Shown: in pieces, positions 1 through 7,700 of the stretch | How the letters are laid out: each line of letters begins with the position of its first letter | Position numbering within the stretch: position 1 is the stretch's first letter | Assembly: GCF_014212355.1 (NCBI RefSeq) | Contig: NZ_JACKXD010000002.1 | Location: 124,001 to 188,000, forward strand | DNA from: Halobellus ruber | GTDB taxonomy: Archaea; Halobacteriota; Halobacteria; Halobacteriales; Haloferacaceae | Length of the DNA: 64,000 nt | Direction of reading: 5' to 3' | Program-made: the position numbers and the translations under genes | The notes under the pieces: model-generated | Databases searched by the model: none | What the model saw: the letters and a program-made list of their open reading frames with translations, nothing else | Told to the model about the DNA's origin: nothing

Positions 1-2
1 AT

Positions 3-125
3 GAGAGTAACAGCACAGAGGCCAGAACCACCTTCGCTGGCGTCGATGGACGTACCGACGCCGAACTCCCCGAGTGGTACCGACAGCAGCACGGAAGGGA
101 TGTCGCCGTAAGCTTCTTTAAGCCG
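3..125 (+). pseudogene. Degenerate 5' fragment of the plasmid-type gene found complete at 1357
   Basis: In the frame starting at base 3 the translation reads FAGVDGRTDAELPEWYRQQH, which lines up with FAGLDGRTETELPEWHAEQH near the start of the gene at 1357. After about base 125 the similarity is lost, and the frame closes at about base 197. The ends are approximate, because the fragment runs off the left edge and its break point was judged by eye. It is best explained as the remnant of a second copy of that gene, left when the HNH and zinc-finger genes arrived or when copies recombined. Confidence 0.6.
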
Positions 126-207
126 GTTCCTGACCTCTCGCAGTCGCTCAGTAGGTCGAGAGTTTATAACCCATTACGGGGGAACCGCGGAGGGAGGTGA
201 CGGAGCC

Positions 208-1032
208 GTGACAGAGCATATCTGTGACTACTGTGGCGAGTCATTTGCGACCTCCAACGAACTGGGCGGGCACGTAACGGCCGTCCATCGCCGCGACCAG
301 ATCCTAACGGACGCGGACGTAATTCTCGACGACCTCCAGCGTGTCGCAGACAAATTAGGAAAACCGCCGACAGCAAAGGAAATGAGCGAGCACGGGGAGT
401 ATTCCCAACGGGTCTGTCAGAAGAGGTTCGGGAGTTGGAACGAGGCGCTTCGTGAGGCTGGCTTCGCCCCGAATCGAAAATACCGACTCACCGATCAGGA
501 CCTGTTGGATGAGATTAACCGCCTCGCAGACCAGTTCGGTCGCCCGCCGTCGAGCGGCGAGATGAATCGAATCAGGAAGTTTCACAAGTGTACATATCTC
601 GAACGGTTTGGTGGATGGGAAGAGGCGCTCAGCGAAGCTGGCTTCTCACAGCCGCAGTCCTATCAAGAGTGCTCGGCGATCCCCTACGGCCCGAACTGGC
701 CAGAACAGCGACGAAAAGCGTTGAAACGCGATGACTACGAGTGTCAAACACCTTGGTGTGGGATGACCCAAGTAGATCATCAAGAGCAGGTGGGAAAGGA
801 TATCTCGGTCCACCATCTGGTTCCGCGGAAGTTCTTCATCGATCCCGACGGGCGGTTTGACCACGAGCAAGCAAATCGAATCGCGAATCTCGTGACGGTC
901 TGTTCAAAACACCATCTCATCTGGGAGGCCGTCGCCCCACAGCGACTAGATACGATTGTCGACAGCACACAGTCGCAAGAGATAGCCGGGGGAGAGTGTG
1001 TTGGTCACCCCCCACGAGGGGGTGAGGGGTAA
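208..1032 (+). CDS. HNH endonuclease with N-terminal C2H2 zinc finger and two homing-endonuclease-associated repeats
   Basis: The product has 274 residues. A C2H2 finger is visible at C6, C9, H22 and H27. Two repeats of about 55 residues follow (about 33-86 and 88-148), each ending in FGSWNEAL- or FGGWEEAL-like blocks typical of homing-endonuclease-associated repeats, which are thought to bind DNA. The C-terminal part is an HNH nuclease with CQTPWCG, the VHHLVPRKFF core and the late VCSKHH motif. The GTG start is supported by a GGAGGTGA Shine-Dalgarno-like sequence about 10 bases upstream and a TTTATAA box near 164-170. Its role is probably site-specific DNA cleavage for a mobile element, which is inference. 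A longer relative lies at 3029. Confidence 0.8.
   Translation: MTEHICDYCGESFATSNELGGHVTAVHRRDQILTDADVILDDLQRVADKLGKPPTAKEMSEHGEYSQRVCQKRFGSWNEALREAGFAPNRKYRLTDQDLLDEINRLADQFGRPPSSGEMNRIRKFHKCTYLERFGGWEEALSEAGFSQPQSYQECSAIPYGPNWPEQRRKALKRDDYECQTPWCGMTQVDHQEQVGKDISVHHLVPRKFFIDPDGRFDHEQANRIANLVTVCSKHHLIWEAVAPQRLDTIVDSTQSQEIAGGECVGHPPRGGEG
1006..1030 (+). promoter_or_regulatory. Stem-loop upstream of the small zinc-finger gene
   Basis: CACCCCC (1006-1012) pairs perfectly with GGGGGTG (1018-1024). An alternative outer pairing, ACCCC with GGGGT at 1026-1030, is also possible. It overlaps the end of the HNH gene and ends about 19 bases before the ATG at 1049. The GGGTGAGGG stretch resembles the stem-loops at 1303, 2551 and 9731. 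Confidence 0.4.
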
Positions 1033-1048
1033 GGCCCCAGTGGTCTGC

Positions 1049-1291
1049 ATGCGAGAAACAGACGAGTCCATCCCGACACCAAACGCAGACGACCTCACGA
1101 AGAGAGAACGACTTCACTGGCACCTCACCAGTGTCCTCGCAACCGCCGAGTCACCGGAAACGAAAGCCCATCTTCGAGGAGCACTTGCGGAGTACCGGAG
1201 GCTCCCGCCAACACCACTCGTCGAGTGTCCGCTCTGTGGAAAAGTCGGGCTTCCAGAACGTATCCAAGCCCACGAGTGTCGACAGTCGTAG
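1049..1291 (+). CDS. Small zinc-finger-like hypothetical protein
   Basis: The product is about 80 residues, starting MRETDESIPTPNADDLTKRE. The reading frame is open back to 998, but the ATG at 1049 is preferred because it clears the HNH gene and lies just after a stem-loop. The C-terminus holds CPLCGKVGLPERIQAHEC, a CxxC then HxxC-spaced candidate metal site, so a small DNA- or protein-binding zinc protein is likely. The middle (ERLHWHLTSVLATAESPETKAHLRGAL) looks helical. I do not recognise a named family. It may be co-transcribed with the HNH gene, or expressed with the gene at 1357. Confidence 0.6.
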   Translation: MRETDESIPTPNADDLTKRERLHWHLTSVLATAESPETKAHLRGALAEYRRLPPTPLVECPLCGKVGLPERIQAHECRQS

Positions 1292-1302
1292 CGTCGTTTT
1301 TT

Positions 1303-1324
1303 GCGCCTCAATGGGTGGAGGCGC
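1303..1324 (+). promoter_or_regulatory. Stem-loop with ATGGGTG loop in the leader of the 1357 gene
   Basis: GCGCCTC (1303-1309) pairs perfectly with GAGGCGC (1318-1324) around the loop AATGGGTG. It follows a T-run at 1297-1302 and lies 32 bases before the ATG at 1357. The same layout recurs at 2551 and 9731. It could be a terminator for the previous gene or a leader regulatory element for the next. Confidence 0.5.
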
Positions 1325-1356
1325 AGATCAGAACGTTCGCGCCTTCGGAGGATGCT

Positions 1357-2513
1357 ATGAAAGACCCAGAGGAAGCTACGGTCTTCGCAGGCCTCGATGG
1401 GCGAACCGAGACTGAACTACCTGAGTGGCACGCGGAGCAACACGCTACCCCCGATCCAGTCAGTTTCAGTCGGGCGATTCGAGAGCTTCCACAGGCGATC
1501 GAGACAACAGTCGCGTATCGCAACCCCCATACTGAGGAGTGGGTCGAAACCGAGCGGTTCAACGCACTCGTCGAGCCGTCGCGGTTACAAACAGAACCAG
1601 ACGGTGATACCGAAGCAATGTCGCTATTTCACATCCCGACTGACAGCTACGCGATCATCAACCCAGTCGACTTCTACGGGCCGCTAGAGGAGGTCCTCCG
1701 CGAGGAGACCATCGACGGGACGCCGCTCGGTGACGTGCTGTTCGGCGAAATCCGGCGCTACCGGGGCGGCGGCGAGGTCCACATGGACATCATGTTCGAC
1801 GGCCTCGAAGTGCGCCTGCCTGGCCGGTCGGACCCGATCACGATGGGCGTCACGTCGGGCTACGACTTCTTCGGTGAGCACGCGGTCTACGTGGAAGGAT
1901 TCGCTCAGGACGGGTACTGCTCGAATTCGATGCGCTCGCTCACCGACAAGGAGGTTATCAAGCACGTCGGGGACGTTCGGGACTTCCGGACCTGGTGGGA
2001 AGAGATTCTCGCGCAGGTCGAACTCGTGGCTGACGACCTCTTCGAGTTCATCCGTGACGCCCAAGATATCGACCTCGATTTCTCCGAGCTCCCGTTCACC
2101 GTCACGAAGTTTTACAGCCTGCTCGGCTTCCCGGACTACCTGGCCGAGCGTGCCGCCGGCGATGCAGAAGCCAATGGGCATCGCCCGTCGAGATCGATAT
2201 GTGGACGCTCCACTCCGGCGCGACGTACGCGCTGACCCACTTCTTCCAGGGCAAGGAAGGCGCGTCGTTGGACGGCTACGTTCGCACGGCCAACGACATC
2301 CTGTTCAACCCCGAGGGTACCATCGAGCGGGTCGAGCGAGCCTACGAGGAGGAGCTGGAGGCGAACGGCGACGACGGGTCGCAGGCGTCGCTCGCCGGCG
2401 AGCGGGCGCTCGCGAGCATCGAGCGCGTCAGCGACGATCTACAGGACAAGGTCGACCAGTTCGAGGAGCGGGAGGACGCGCTTCGTGAGCGGTTCCAGGA
2501 CGCGATGGCCTGA
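1357..2513 (+). pseudogene. Plasmid-type hypothetical gene (possibly DUF932-like) broken by a frameshift
   Basis: The first part, starting MKDPEEATVFAGLDGRTE, reads in frame to about base 2175. The rest, WASPVEIDMWTLHSGATYAL onward, lies in another frame and runs to the stop at 2513. Adding one G to the G-run at 2175-2177 restores a continuous protein of about 385 residues (NGASPVEIDMW at the joint), so this is a one-base deletion or a sequencing error. The YAIINPVDFYGPLEEVL and following segments faintly resemble DUF932 plasmid proteins, but I am not certain. The C-terminus (from about 2325) is an acidic helix, probably coiled coil. A fragment of a paralogue lies at 3-125. Confidence 0.65.
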
Positions 2514-2550
2514 CGCCGCGACGGTGACGTAGTCGTCTGTTCTGTCTTTC

Positions 2551-2574
2551 TCGCCCTTCAGGGGTGGAGGGCGA
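2551..2574 (+). promoter_or_regulatory. Stem-loop with AGGGGT loop just before the 2580 gene
   Basis: TCGCCCTTC (2551-2559) pairs with GGAGGGCGA (2566-2574) apart from one T-G wobble, leaving the loop AGGGGT. A pyrimidine-rich TCTGTCTTTC precedes it, and the ATG at 2580 comes only five bases after the stem, so the structure could mask the start. It is the best placed member of the stem-loop family for translation control. Confidence 0.5.
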
Positions 2575-2579
2575 TAGAG

Positions 2580-2801
2580 ATGAAGAATTCCGCGGACAGC
2601 AGCGGCAATAACGATGAATTCCCACCCGAGAAGCGCCTCGAAGCACCGAACTACCGACTGATCAAGGCCGGGATCGCGACGATCCCCGATATGGAGACAC
2701 TCCGTGAGTGTGTTGCCTACGAGAACGCCCACCAGAATCGGACGCAGATTCTGCGTCGCCTCCAGTGGAAAGCAGAAGAGTTGCGTGAGGATGAGGAGTA
2801 G
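2580..2801 (+). CDS. Small conserved-type hypothetical protein (73 aa)
   Basis: The protein is 73 residues, starts MKNSADSSGNNDEFPPEKRL and is rich in charged residues. The core (about 15-55: FPPEKRLEAPNYRLIKAGIA, then ETLRECVAYENAHQNR) is compatible with a short helical protein. I do not recognise a function. It lies directly after the plasmid-type gene and behind a stem-loop, so it is probably a cargo or maintenance gene of the same element. The acidic tail (LREDEE) is normal for a haloarchaeal protein. There is no signal peptide or membrane segment. Confidence 0.6.
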   Translation: MKNSADSSGNNDEFPPEKRLEAPNYRLIKAGIATIPDMETLRECVAYENAHQNRTQILRRLQWKAEELREDEE

Positions 2802-2810
2802 CGATCAGTC

Positions 2811-2877
2811 TTAACCAACAATCGGAGTCAGCCAACACCTCGTGTTGGTTAACGGAGAGAGTATCCCGTTTTTCGGG
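2811..2877 (+). promoter_or_regulatory. Competing inverted repeats followed by a terminator-like hairpin
   Basis: TTAACCAACA (2811-2820) is perfectly complementary to TGTTGGTTAA (2843-2852). CCAACAC (2832-2838) is also perfectly complementary to GTGTTGG (2842-2848) with loop CTC, so the third segment can pair with either of the first two. CCCG (2865-2868), a T-run and CGGG (2874-2877) follow. The region lies ten bases after the stop at 2801. It could be a terminator, an operator, or a switching RNA. Confidence 0.4.
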
Positions 2878-2975
2878 CCCCTGAATGGGTGCGGAGCGAC
2901 CAGCAGCCCCCTCGCGAGCCCAACATAGAGGCTCAGTCAGCATCAACAAGTGACAATTGATAAACAGAGAACTGA

Positions 2976-2985
2976 TATTTAAATA
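2976..2985 (+). promoter_or_regulatory. TATA box for the five-repeat HNH gene
   Basis: TATTTAAATA at 2976-2985 fits a haloarchaeal TATA element. A transcription start about 26 bases downstream would fall near 3007, giving a leader of about 20 bases before the ATG at 3029. Confidence 0.5.
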
Positions 2986-3028
2986 CCAAGCCGGGACCAA
3001 ACTGAGTGATCCAAGCACATCGCAAATT

Positions 3029-4246
3029 ATGGGCAAGAAGCTGTATTCAGACGAAGAACTCCTCAATCGTCTCCAGGGATTCGCCTCTGAGCTCGGGCGG
3101 CCTCCGTCGCAGAATGAGATGAACGAGTCCGGCCCTCATACCGCAAAGACCTACGCGGACCGTTTCGGGTCGTGGAATGAAGCGCTCAAGACTGCCGACC
3201 TTGAGACGGGGACAAACGAGCCAAACGGCAGACCAGCGACACCGGAAGCCGATCTTCTTGCGGATCTCAAATCAGTTGCTGAAATCGCAGGAGGGGCACC
3301 TTCAGAGCGAACCTACAGAGATCACGGAAAGTACTCGGTGAAAACATACTGTAAGCGATTCGGCGGGTGGAACTCAGCACTACGGGCAGCTGGGTTGGAG
3401 CCCAACGTTGAATTGAACCTCTCCGAAGAAGCACTCATTTCGGCTCTACAGGAGTTCGCTGAGGAACTTGGCCGCCCACCCACAACAGACGAGATGGATC
3501 AAGATGGTCCACATACCACAGGTCCGTACAAGCGGGCCTTCGGAAATTGGAATCAGGCTCTTCGGAGGGCTGGCTTAGAGGTATACTATACACGAAACGT
3601 GAGTGAGGACACTCTGCTGTCTGAGCTCAAGAGACTCAGCGAAGAGCTGGGACACATTCCCCGCAAAGAGGAGATGCGGGACCAGGGAAAATGGAGCGGA
3701 TCGGTCTATCAGAAGCAATTCGGTTCTTGGAACGAGGCTCTTAGAGCCGCTGGCTTCGAACCAAATACCCGATGGCGAATTCCGCGGGAGGATTTGTTGA
3801 CCGAATTGCGAGAACTCGCGGAAGAGTTGGGCCACCCGCCGACAACGAGTGAGATGCTTGAACACGGGAAATTCACGACCCAGCCGTATCAGCGCGTATT
3901 CGGTACGTGGCGAACAGCCCTACAGGCGGCCGATCCAGACTATTTGGAGAACTACCGTCAGTCAAATACCGGGACAGTGCCGTTTGGCTCAAACTGGCCA
4001 GAGATTCGTGAGGAGATCATCACCCGTGACAACGAGTCCTGTCTGCGCTGCGGTATGGGCCGCGAAGCTCACCGCGAGAAATTCGGTCGTGATCTCCCGG
4101 TTCACCACCGGGTTCCTCGACGCCGGTTCTACAACGATCCAGATCGGTCTGTCGACGATGCAGATGTCCCGAGTAACCTGCTGACTCTCTGTATTCCGTG
4201 TCACCGGCGCATAGAGCGGATGCCAGTCCAGCCAGTAGTTGAGTGA
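3029..4246 (+). CDS. HNH endonuclease with five homing-endonuclease-associated repeats
   Basis: The product is about 405 residues from the ATG at 3029 (MGKKLYSDEELL). The frame is open to 2957, but those residues overlap the TATA box. Five tandem repeats of about 57 residues each carry an ELGRPP- or ELGHPP-like turn and an FGSWNEAL-like end, and make up most of the protein. The C-terminal HNH part has CLRCGMG, the VHHRVPRRRFYND core and LCIPCHRR. Compared with the protein at 208 it has three more repeats and no zinc finger. The repeats probably read DNA sequence in a modular way, with cleavage by the HNH part, which is inference. The region is AT-richer than the chromosome to the right. Confidence 0.8.
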   Translation: MGKKLYSDEELLNRLQGFASELGRPPSQNEMNESGPHTAKTYADRFGSWNEALKTADLETGTNEPNGRPATPEADLLADLKSVAEIAGGAPSERTYRDHGKYSVKTYCKRFGGWNSALRAAGLEPNVELNLSEEALISALQEFAEELGRPPTTDEMDQDGPHTTGPYKRAFGNWNQALRRAGLEVYYTRNVSEDTLLSELKRLSEELGHIPRKEEMRDQGKWSGSVYQKQFGSWNEALRAAGFEPNTRWRIPREDLLTELRELAEELGHPPTTSEMLEHGKFTTQPYQRVFGTWRTALQAADPDYLENYRQSNTGTVPFGSNWPEIREEIITRDNESCLRCGMGREAHREKFGRDLPVHHRVPRRRFYNDPDRSVDDADVPSNLLTLCIPCHRRIERMPVQPVVE

Positions 4247-4449
4247 TCTGACGAATACAGATCCCGGTCAGTACCTCACAATTTCGTTAGGGGCTGACAG
4301 AAGTCAGCTACTGAATATATGCGTGAGTTCAGCATTGAATAGTGATGAAGCGGTGTGCAGATGCGAAAAATTGTAGAGCTAATTCACGTTCTGCGAATCC
4401 TTCAGGTTGAACAGTGTTTAGGTGAGTAGTAAATCAAAACCAGTAACAA

Positions 4450-5148
4450 ATGGAGATTGATACTGCTGCTTTGATTCGTTATGACCTTTGCCACGAGTCA
4501 GAGAGCGATTTACTCCTGGGCAGCCTCCAAACACTGTACAATAATGAGGAGCAATTTGGTGAACAGGTTCTAGGCGGTCAGCAATGGGAACGTTACCGAT
4601 TCGAAGGAGACCTACAACTCACTGATGATTCGCTTGGTGTATTCGACTCAGTGAAGACATTCGTCAGCTTCGAGACTCGACATCTTATCGATGCTGTAAC
4701 AGTCGCCGAGTTGAGCGAAGAGCAAGTCAAAGAGATCGAAGAGGAGGAGGCGAACAGAACCCAATATGTCATCGACGATCTCGCTGAGCAGCTCAGTGGA
4801 GTAGCGGAAAAAATTCCCACGGTTGCACCGACCGATTTCAATCGGCAACCCATCCAATTCTACGTTGAGCCGCCAGAAGCACAGCAAGTATTTGGTGATA
4901 GTGGAGACGTATCAGACGAGTTGTTAGCCCAGTTTCTTGAGGAAAATAGGGAAGAACTGAGTAAGATTCACTACGGAATAGATCATCAACAGTCGCTACT
5001 CAACGGAGAGGATCTGATCGCACCCCAAGGCACGGCATTTCCTTGGGGTAAACTGACTGTTTTCAATTTGACTTCCCCACCAGAGTCTGAGACAGATTTC
5101 GAGCCAATATGGCTTCGTCGACTCAGACCACCATTCGTCTTTAGCTAA
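4450..5148 (+). CDS. Hypothetical protein, C-terminus replaced by an ISH8 end
   Basis: The visible protein is 232 residues, starting MEIDTAALIRYDLCHESESD. The last residues (FVFS) and the TAA stop are encoded by the inverted repeat of the ISH8-like element starting at 5132, so the natural C-terminus has been lost or cut off. It is acidic, with a helical segment VAELSEEQVKEIEEEEANR (about residues 83-101) and no transmembrane segment or signal peptide. I do not recognise a family. The 200 bases before it are AT-rich. It is probably a broken accessory gene that may still produce a fusion product. Confidence 0.55.
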   Translation: MEIDTAALIRYDLCHESESDLLLGSLQTLYNNEEQFGEQVLGGQQWERYRFEGDLQLTDDSLGVFDSVKTFVSFETRHLIDAVTVAELSEEQVKEIEEEEANRTQYVIDDLAEQLSGVAEKIPTVAPTDFNRQPIQFYVEPPEAQQVFGDSGDVSDELLAQFLEENREELSKIHYGIDHQQSLLNGEDLIAPQGTAFPWGKLTVFNLTSPPESETDFEPIWLRRLRPPFVFS

Positions 5149-6534
5149 GACTCGCACCTCGGTTGCGTAGCGGTAGCGAGCGTCTCTTGCAGGATCGGTC
5201 GTTGCTTGTGGATCTTCTGTGCGTCTTCGATCAGCCGCTCCAACAGCGGCGGTGGCGAGTAGCCGAGATACTCGCCGAGTTCGTGGAGGATGAGCTGGGC
5301 GTGCGACCGGAAGGTCGCCGCCCAGCGTTCCGGCGGAAACACGATCTCATCGTCGGCCTGCTCGGTGACTAGATCCAACAGCTCACGACTCACCAGCAGT
5401 GACAGCAACGCCGCATACAGTAGAATTTCCACGATATCCGGGTCGCTCGTGTCGAACTCGTCTAGTTCATATTGTGTCTTCAGCTCACGAAACAGCGTTT
5501 CTACCTCCCACCGACACCGATACAGCGTTGCGAGATCCGCCGGGAGAAACTCCTCTCGCGGCAGATTCGTGATGTACAAGTGGTAGTCGTCGGCGTCCTC
5601 GTCGCGGACGCCGACGACGCGGAATCGCTTCGTATCCAGCGAGCGCGTTCCCTCGTACTGGCCTCGCTTGAACTCTGCTTCGACCTCCACGTCGATGTAT
5701 TGTCGGTGCAGATCTCCCACCACATCCTGGATCTGTTCGCCCTCCAAGGGCCTGGCGCGGCCGCGCCAGGCCCGTAACTCCTCCGTTATCACGGGATTCG
5801 CGTTCTGCTTCAGCCGACTCACAAAGTAGCCGTCGTTCTCGTCGATCAGCGCAAAGCGGCGGTACTTGAAGTACGCCAGATCGAGCAAAACCAGCCGTCC
5901 GTGCAGCCACGACCCTGTCCTGAACAGGGTGCTGTCGTGCGTTTTCTCGTCAGTCACGTCGAACCGTTCGATCGTCTCGTCGGTAGCGTTATCGAGCAGG
6001 TGGAGCTTCGCTCCAGCCTGCTCCTCGTGGCGGGCTTGGAACTCCTCTGAGAGGAACTCGTGCAACCGTACCACGGTTCCATCAGCGATCATCACATCTC
6101 TGAACCGATCGATATCAGCGTCAACAGCGTCGGGAACAGCGACCTCGTCGAGGCCGGCCTCAACGAGGTCGCGGAGATACTCCGCGAGTGTCGGCGTCAA
6201 CCGGTGATAGAAGCCGCCGGGAGAGATCGTCTCATCAGCCGTGGAGTTGTAATTGCGTCTGAACCCAGTGAGTGTTCGGCTCTCGCCTGCGGCGAAGCCG
6301 AACACGAGCGCCCACACGAGGACTGGAACCTGTAGCTTGCCCTCTCGCTCGATCACGCCGAGTTCCTCGGCGTGCTCTTCGAGATACTCAGAGGGAAACA
6401 GTGTAGTGAGCCGACGCATAATTCTCGATGAGGAGGCTCTGTTGGACACAGCTATCGCCTCCTCATTCCTCTCGAAAAGAAGTCTCGATAAGCCGCTGCT
6501 GTCACGCGGTTTGTCGCTGAGCTAAAGACGGATG
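5132..6534 (-). mobile_element. ISH8-like insertion sequence (IS4 group), copy 1
   Basis: The ends are CATTCGTCTTTAGCTAAG at 5132-5149 and, as the reverse complement, CATCCGTCTTTAGCTCAG at 6517-6534. The length of 1,403 bp matches the usual ISH8 size. The flanks (ending CAGACCAC on the left, starting GCCGGAGG on the right) show no target duplication, which suggests recombination or deletion after insertion. The same element lies inverted at 8176-9578. Confidence 0.85.
5145..6449 (-). CDS. ISH8-type transposase (IS4 group DDE)
   Basis: The transposase has 434 residues, the usual length for ISH8, and is intact. IRMMRL-like N-terminal residues give way to a DDE core: VMIADGTVVRLHEF holds the first Asp, LVLLDLAYFKYRR the second, and YRCRWEVETLFRELKTQYEL is the YREK-like region with the catalytic Glu. 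It cuts and joins the inverted ends at 5132 and 6534. It is nearly identical in layout to the transposase at 8261, with scattered substitutions, so the two copies are related but not from a very recent single event. The stop overlaps the reading frame of the gene at 4450 inside the inverted repeat. Confidence 0.9.
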   Translation of the reverse strand: MSNRASSSRIMRRLTTLFPSEYLEEHAEELGVIEREGKLQVPVLVWALVFGFAAGESRTLTGFRRNYNSTADETISPGGFYHRLTPTLAEYLRDLVEAGLDEVAVPDAVDADIDRFRDVMIADGTVVRLHEFLSEEFQARHEEQAGAKLHLLDNATDETIERFDVTDEKTHDSTLFRTGSWLHGRLVLLDLAYFKYRRFALIDENDGYFVSRLKQNANPVITEELRAWRGRARPLEGEQIQDVVGDLHRQYIDVEVEAEFKRGQYEGTRSLDTKRFRVVGVRDEDADDYHLYITNLPREEFLPADLATLYRCRWEVETLFRELKTQYELDEFDTSDPDIVEILLYAALLSLLVSRELLDLVTEQADDEIVFPPERWAATFRSHAQLILHELGEYLGYSPPPLLERLIEDAQKIHKQRPILQETLATATQPRCES

Positions 6535-6651
6535 GCCGGAGGGATCTTCGGTCCCTCGCTGCTCGCGCGGATGCTGGCAGTGAGATATTGGCCAGCGTAC
6601 CGTCCCCCACGGCCGTGTCATAGAAGGCTCCGCACGCTCTGTCCATCCAGA

Positions 6652-7212
6652 CTATACGTCCACCCGCGACATCCTGTCGTAGCTGACGGTAATTGACTCC
6701 GTGAGCACGGAAGCATCATTTCCCGCAACTGAGAGCTCTGGCGCGCCGAACTTCTTGACCCACGCGTTCGTGAACTCCCATTGGATGGCCGGTTGACCTG
6801 TCTCGGTTAGGAGGGTGACGGATACGTTTCTTCGCGCTCTTTGATCGTTCCCGTCCTGCACTGCGTCCCGCCAGTCGCGGAGTGTGGAGTCGCCATGCAT
6901 GACACCACGCTCCATTACGAGGTCTTCGAACGTCGTCTGTCCGTCACTCTCTGTGGTACTCCCCGGAATTTTCACGCGTGCGAATCCCGATATCTCGATG
7001 CCGTCGATCTCCACCTTGAAGCGACCGTTCTGAACTGGCGCGCCTCTATCGGGGCTGACTTGTTGTGTATCAGATTGCATTGGTGTATCCGTTCGGTTTC
7101 CGTTTTCGCCATCCGTGAACTCGAAGTTCATCGAGCAACCGCTCAGTGCGACGGTTGATCCCGCTACCGTCAAGGTCTGGAGCGCATCACGCCGAGTGAC
7201 CTCTGGTTCCAT
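6652..7212 (-). CDS. Tat lipoprotein with a phage tail-tube (gp19-like) domain
   Basis: The protein has 186 residues. The N-terminus has a twin-arginine signal (TRRDALQTLTVAG) and a lipobox LSGC, predicting Tat export and lipid anchoring at a cysteine near residue 26. After an Asn/Asp/Gln-rich linker, residues about 63-180 match the T4 gp19-like tail-tube family: FKVEIDGIEISGF, LVMERGVMHGDSTLRDWRDA, RRNVSVTLLTETGQPAIQWE, FTNAWVKKFGAPELSVAGND. No other tail gene is nearby. A tail-tube fold on an exported lipoprotein is odd, since tube subunits normally assemble in the cytoplasm. The domain may have been reused as a surface protein. It sits between two IS copies. Confidence 0.75.
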   Translation of the reverse strand: MEPEVTRRDALQTLTVAGSTVALSGCSMNFEFTDGENGNRTDTPMQSDTQQVSPDRGAPVQNGRFKVEIDGIEISGFARVKIPGSTTESDGQTTFEDLVMERGVMHGDSTLRDWRDAVQDGNDQRARRNVSVTLLTETGQPAIQWEFTNAWVKKFGAPELSVAGNDASVLTESITVSYDRMSRVDV

Positions 7213-7635
7213 CAGTGAACTCTCTATTTGCCAGACTATCGGTATGTCCCCGGGACGCTACGAACAACGTTCACAGCGATATCATATCGAATCAGTGTAT
7301 TCCGGAGATATCTGTGCATCCGCTATGAGTCGAAAACGTATGACTTATAATAAACGTTTTGAGTGGACGTGCTTACAGACGGTTGCTTTGACCAGAGTAT
7401 CGCAGAGCAATTCCCAGGGACTCCTTTCATAGAGAATCAGTCGAATCGGCCGTCGGAACGAGTGTATGTCTCTGGCGTTTTCCCCTTCCAGTTGGTGACT
7501 ACTGGCGTCTGACCGCTGTGAGTTCTCTACCGAACGGTTTGATCACCGCTGGCTGACGGGTTCACTGTGGTGTCTACGCGCCCTGTACTGGCCCCTGTCT
7601 CAATATGCCTCCGGGAGGGTGCACTGCAGTGAACC
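7213..7635. other. Gene-free stretch between the tail-tube lipoprotein and the tnpB end
   Basis: I see no convincing gene here. The DNA is AT-rich for this genome, with a TATA-like ACTTATAATAA near 7340-7350 and no start codon placed to use it. The part nearest 7600-7635 is where the guide segment of a tnpB-associated RNA would lie. Confidence 0.5.
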
Positions 7636-7700
7636 GCCTCGGGGTCATACCCCGAGGCTTCCCGTGGATTAGTCGGACACGCCTCGGATACCATTGGAAT
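7636..7700 (-). ncRNA. Candidate omega/sot-RNA end hairpin of an IS200/IS605-type element
   Basis: GCCTCGGGG (7636-7644) and CCCCGAGGC (7650-7658) form a perfect 9-bp stem with a 5-base loop. It lies ten bases after the tnpB stop on the minus strand. Haloarchaeal tnpB genes are known to give sense-overlapping RNAs from this end, which act as guide RNA for TnpB. Only the stem is certain from sequence; the RNA ends and activity are inference, and the gene it served is broken. Confidence 0.45.

Noticed and set aside
5122-6545. A 10-bp target duplication around ISH8 copy 1
   Set aside because: The flanks CTCAGACCAC and GCCGGAGGGA do not match, even allowing a shift of one or two bases.
7600-7670. 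A CRISPR repeat around the perfect hairpin
   Set aside because: Only a single copy is present and it lies at the usual end position of a tnpB gene.
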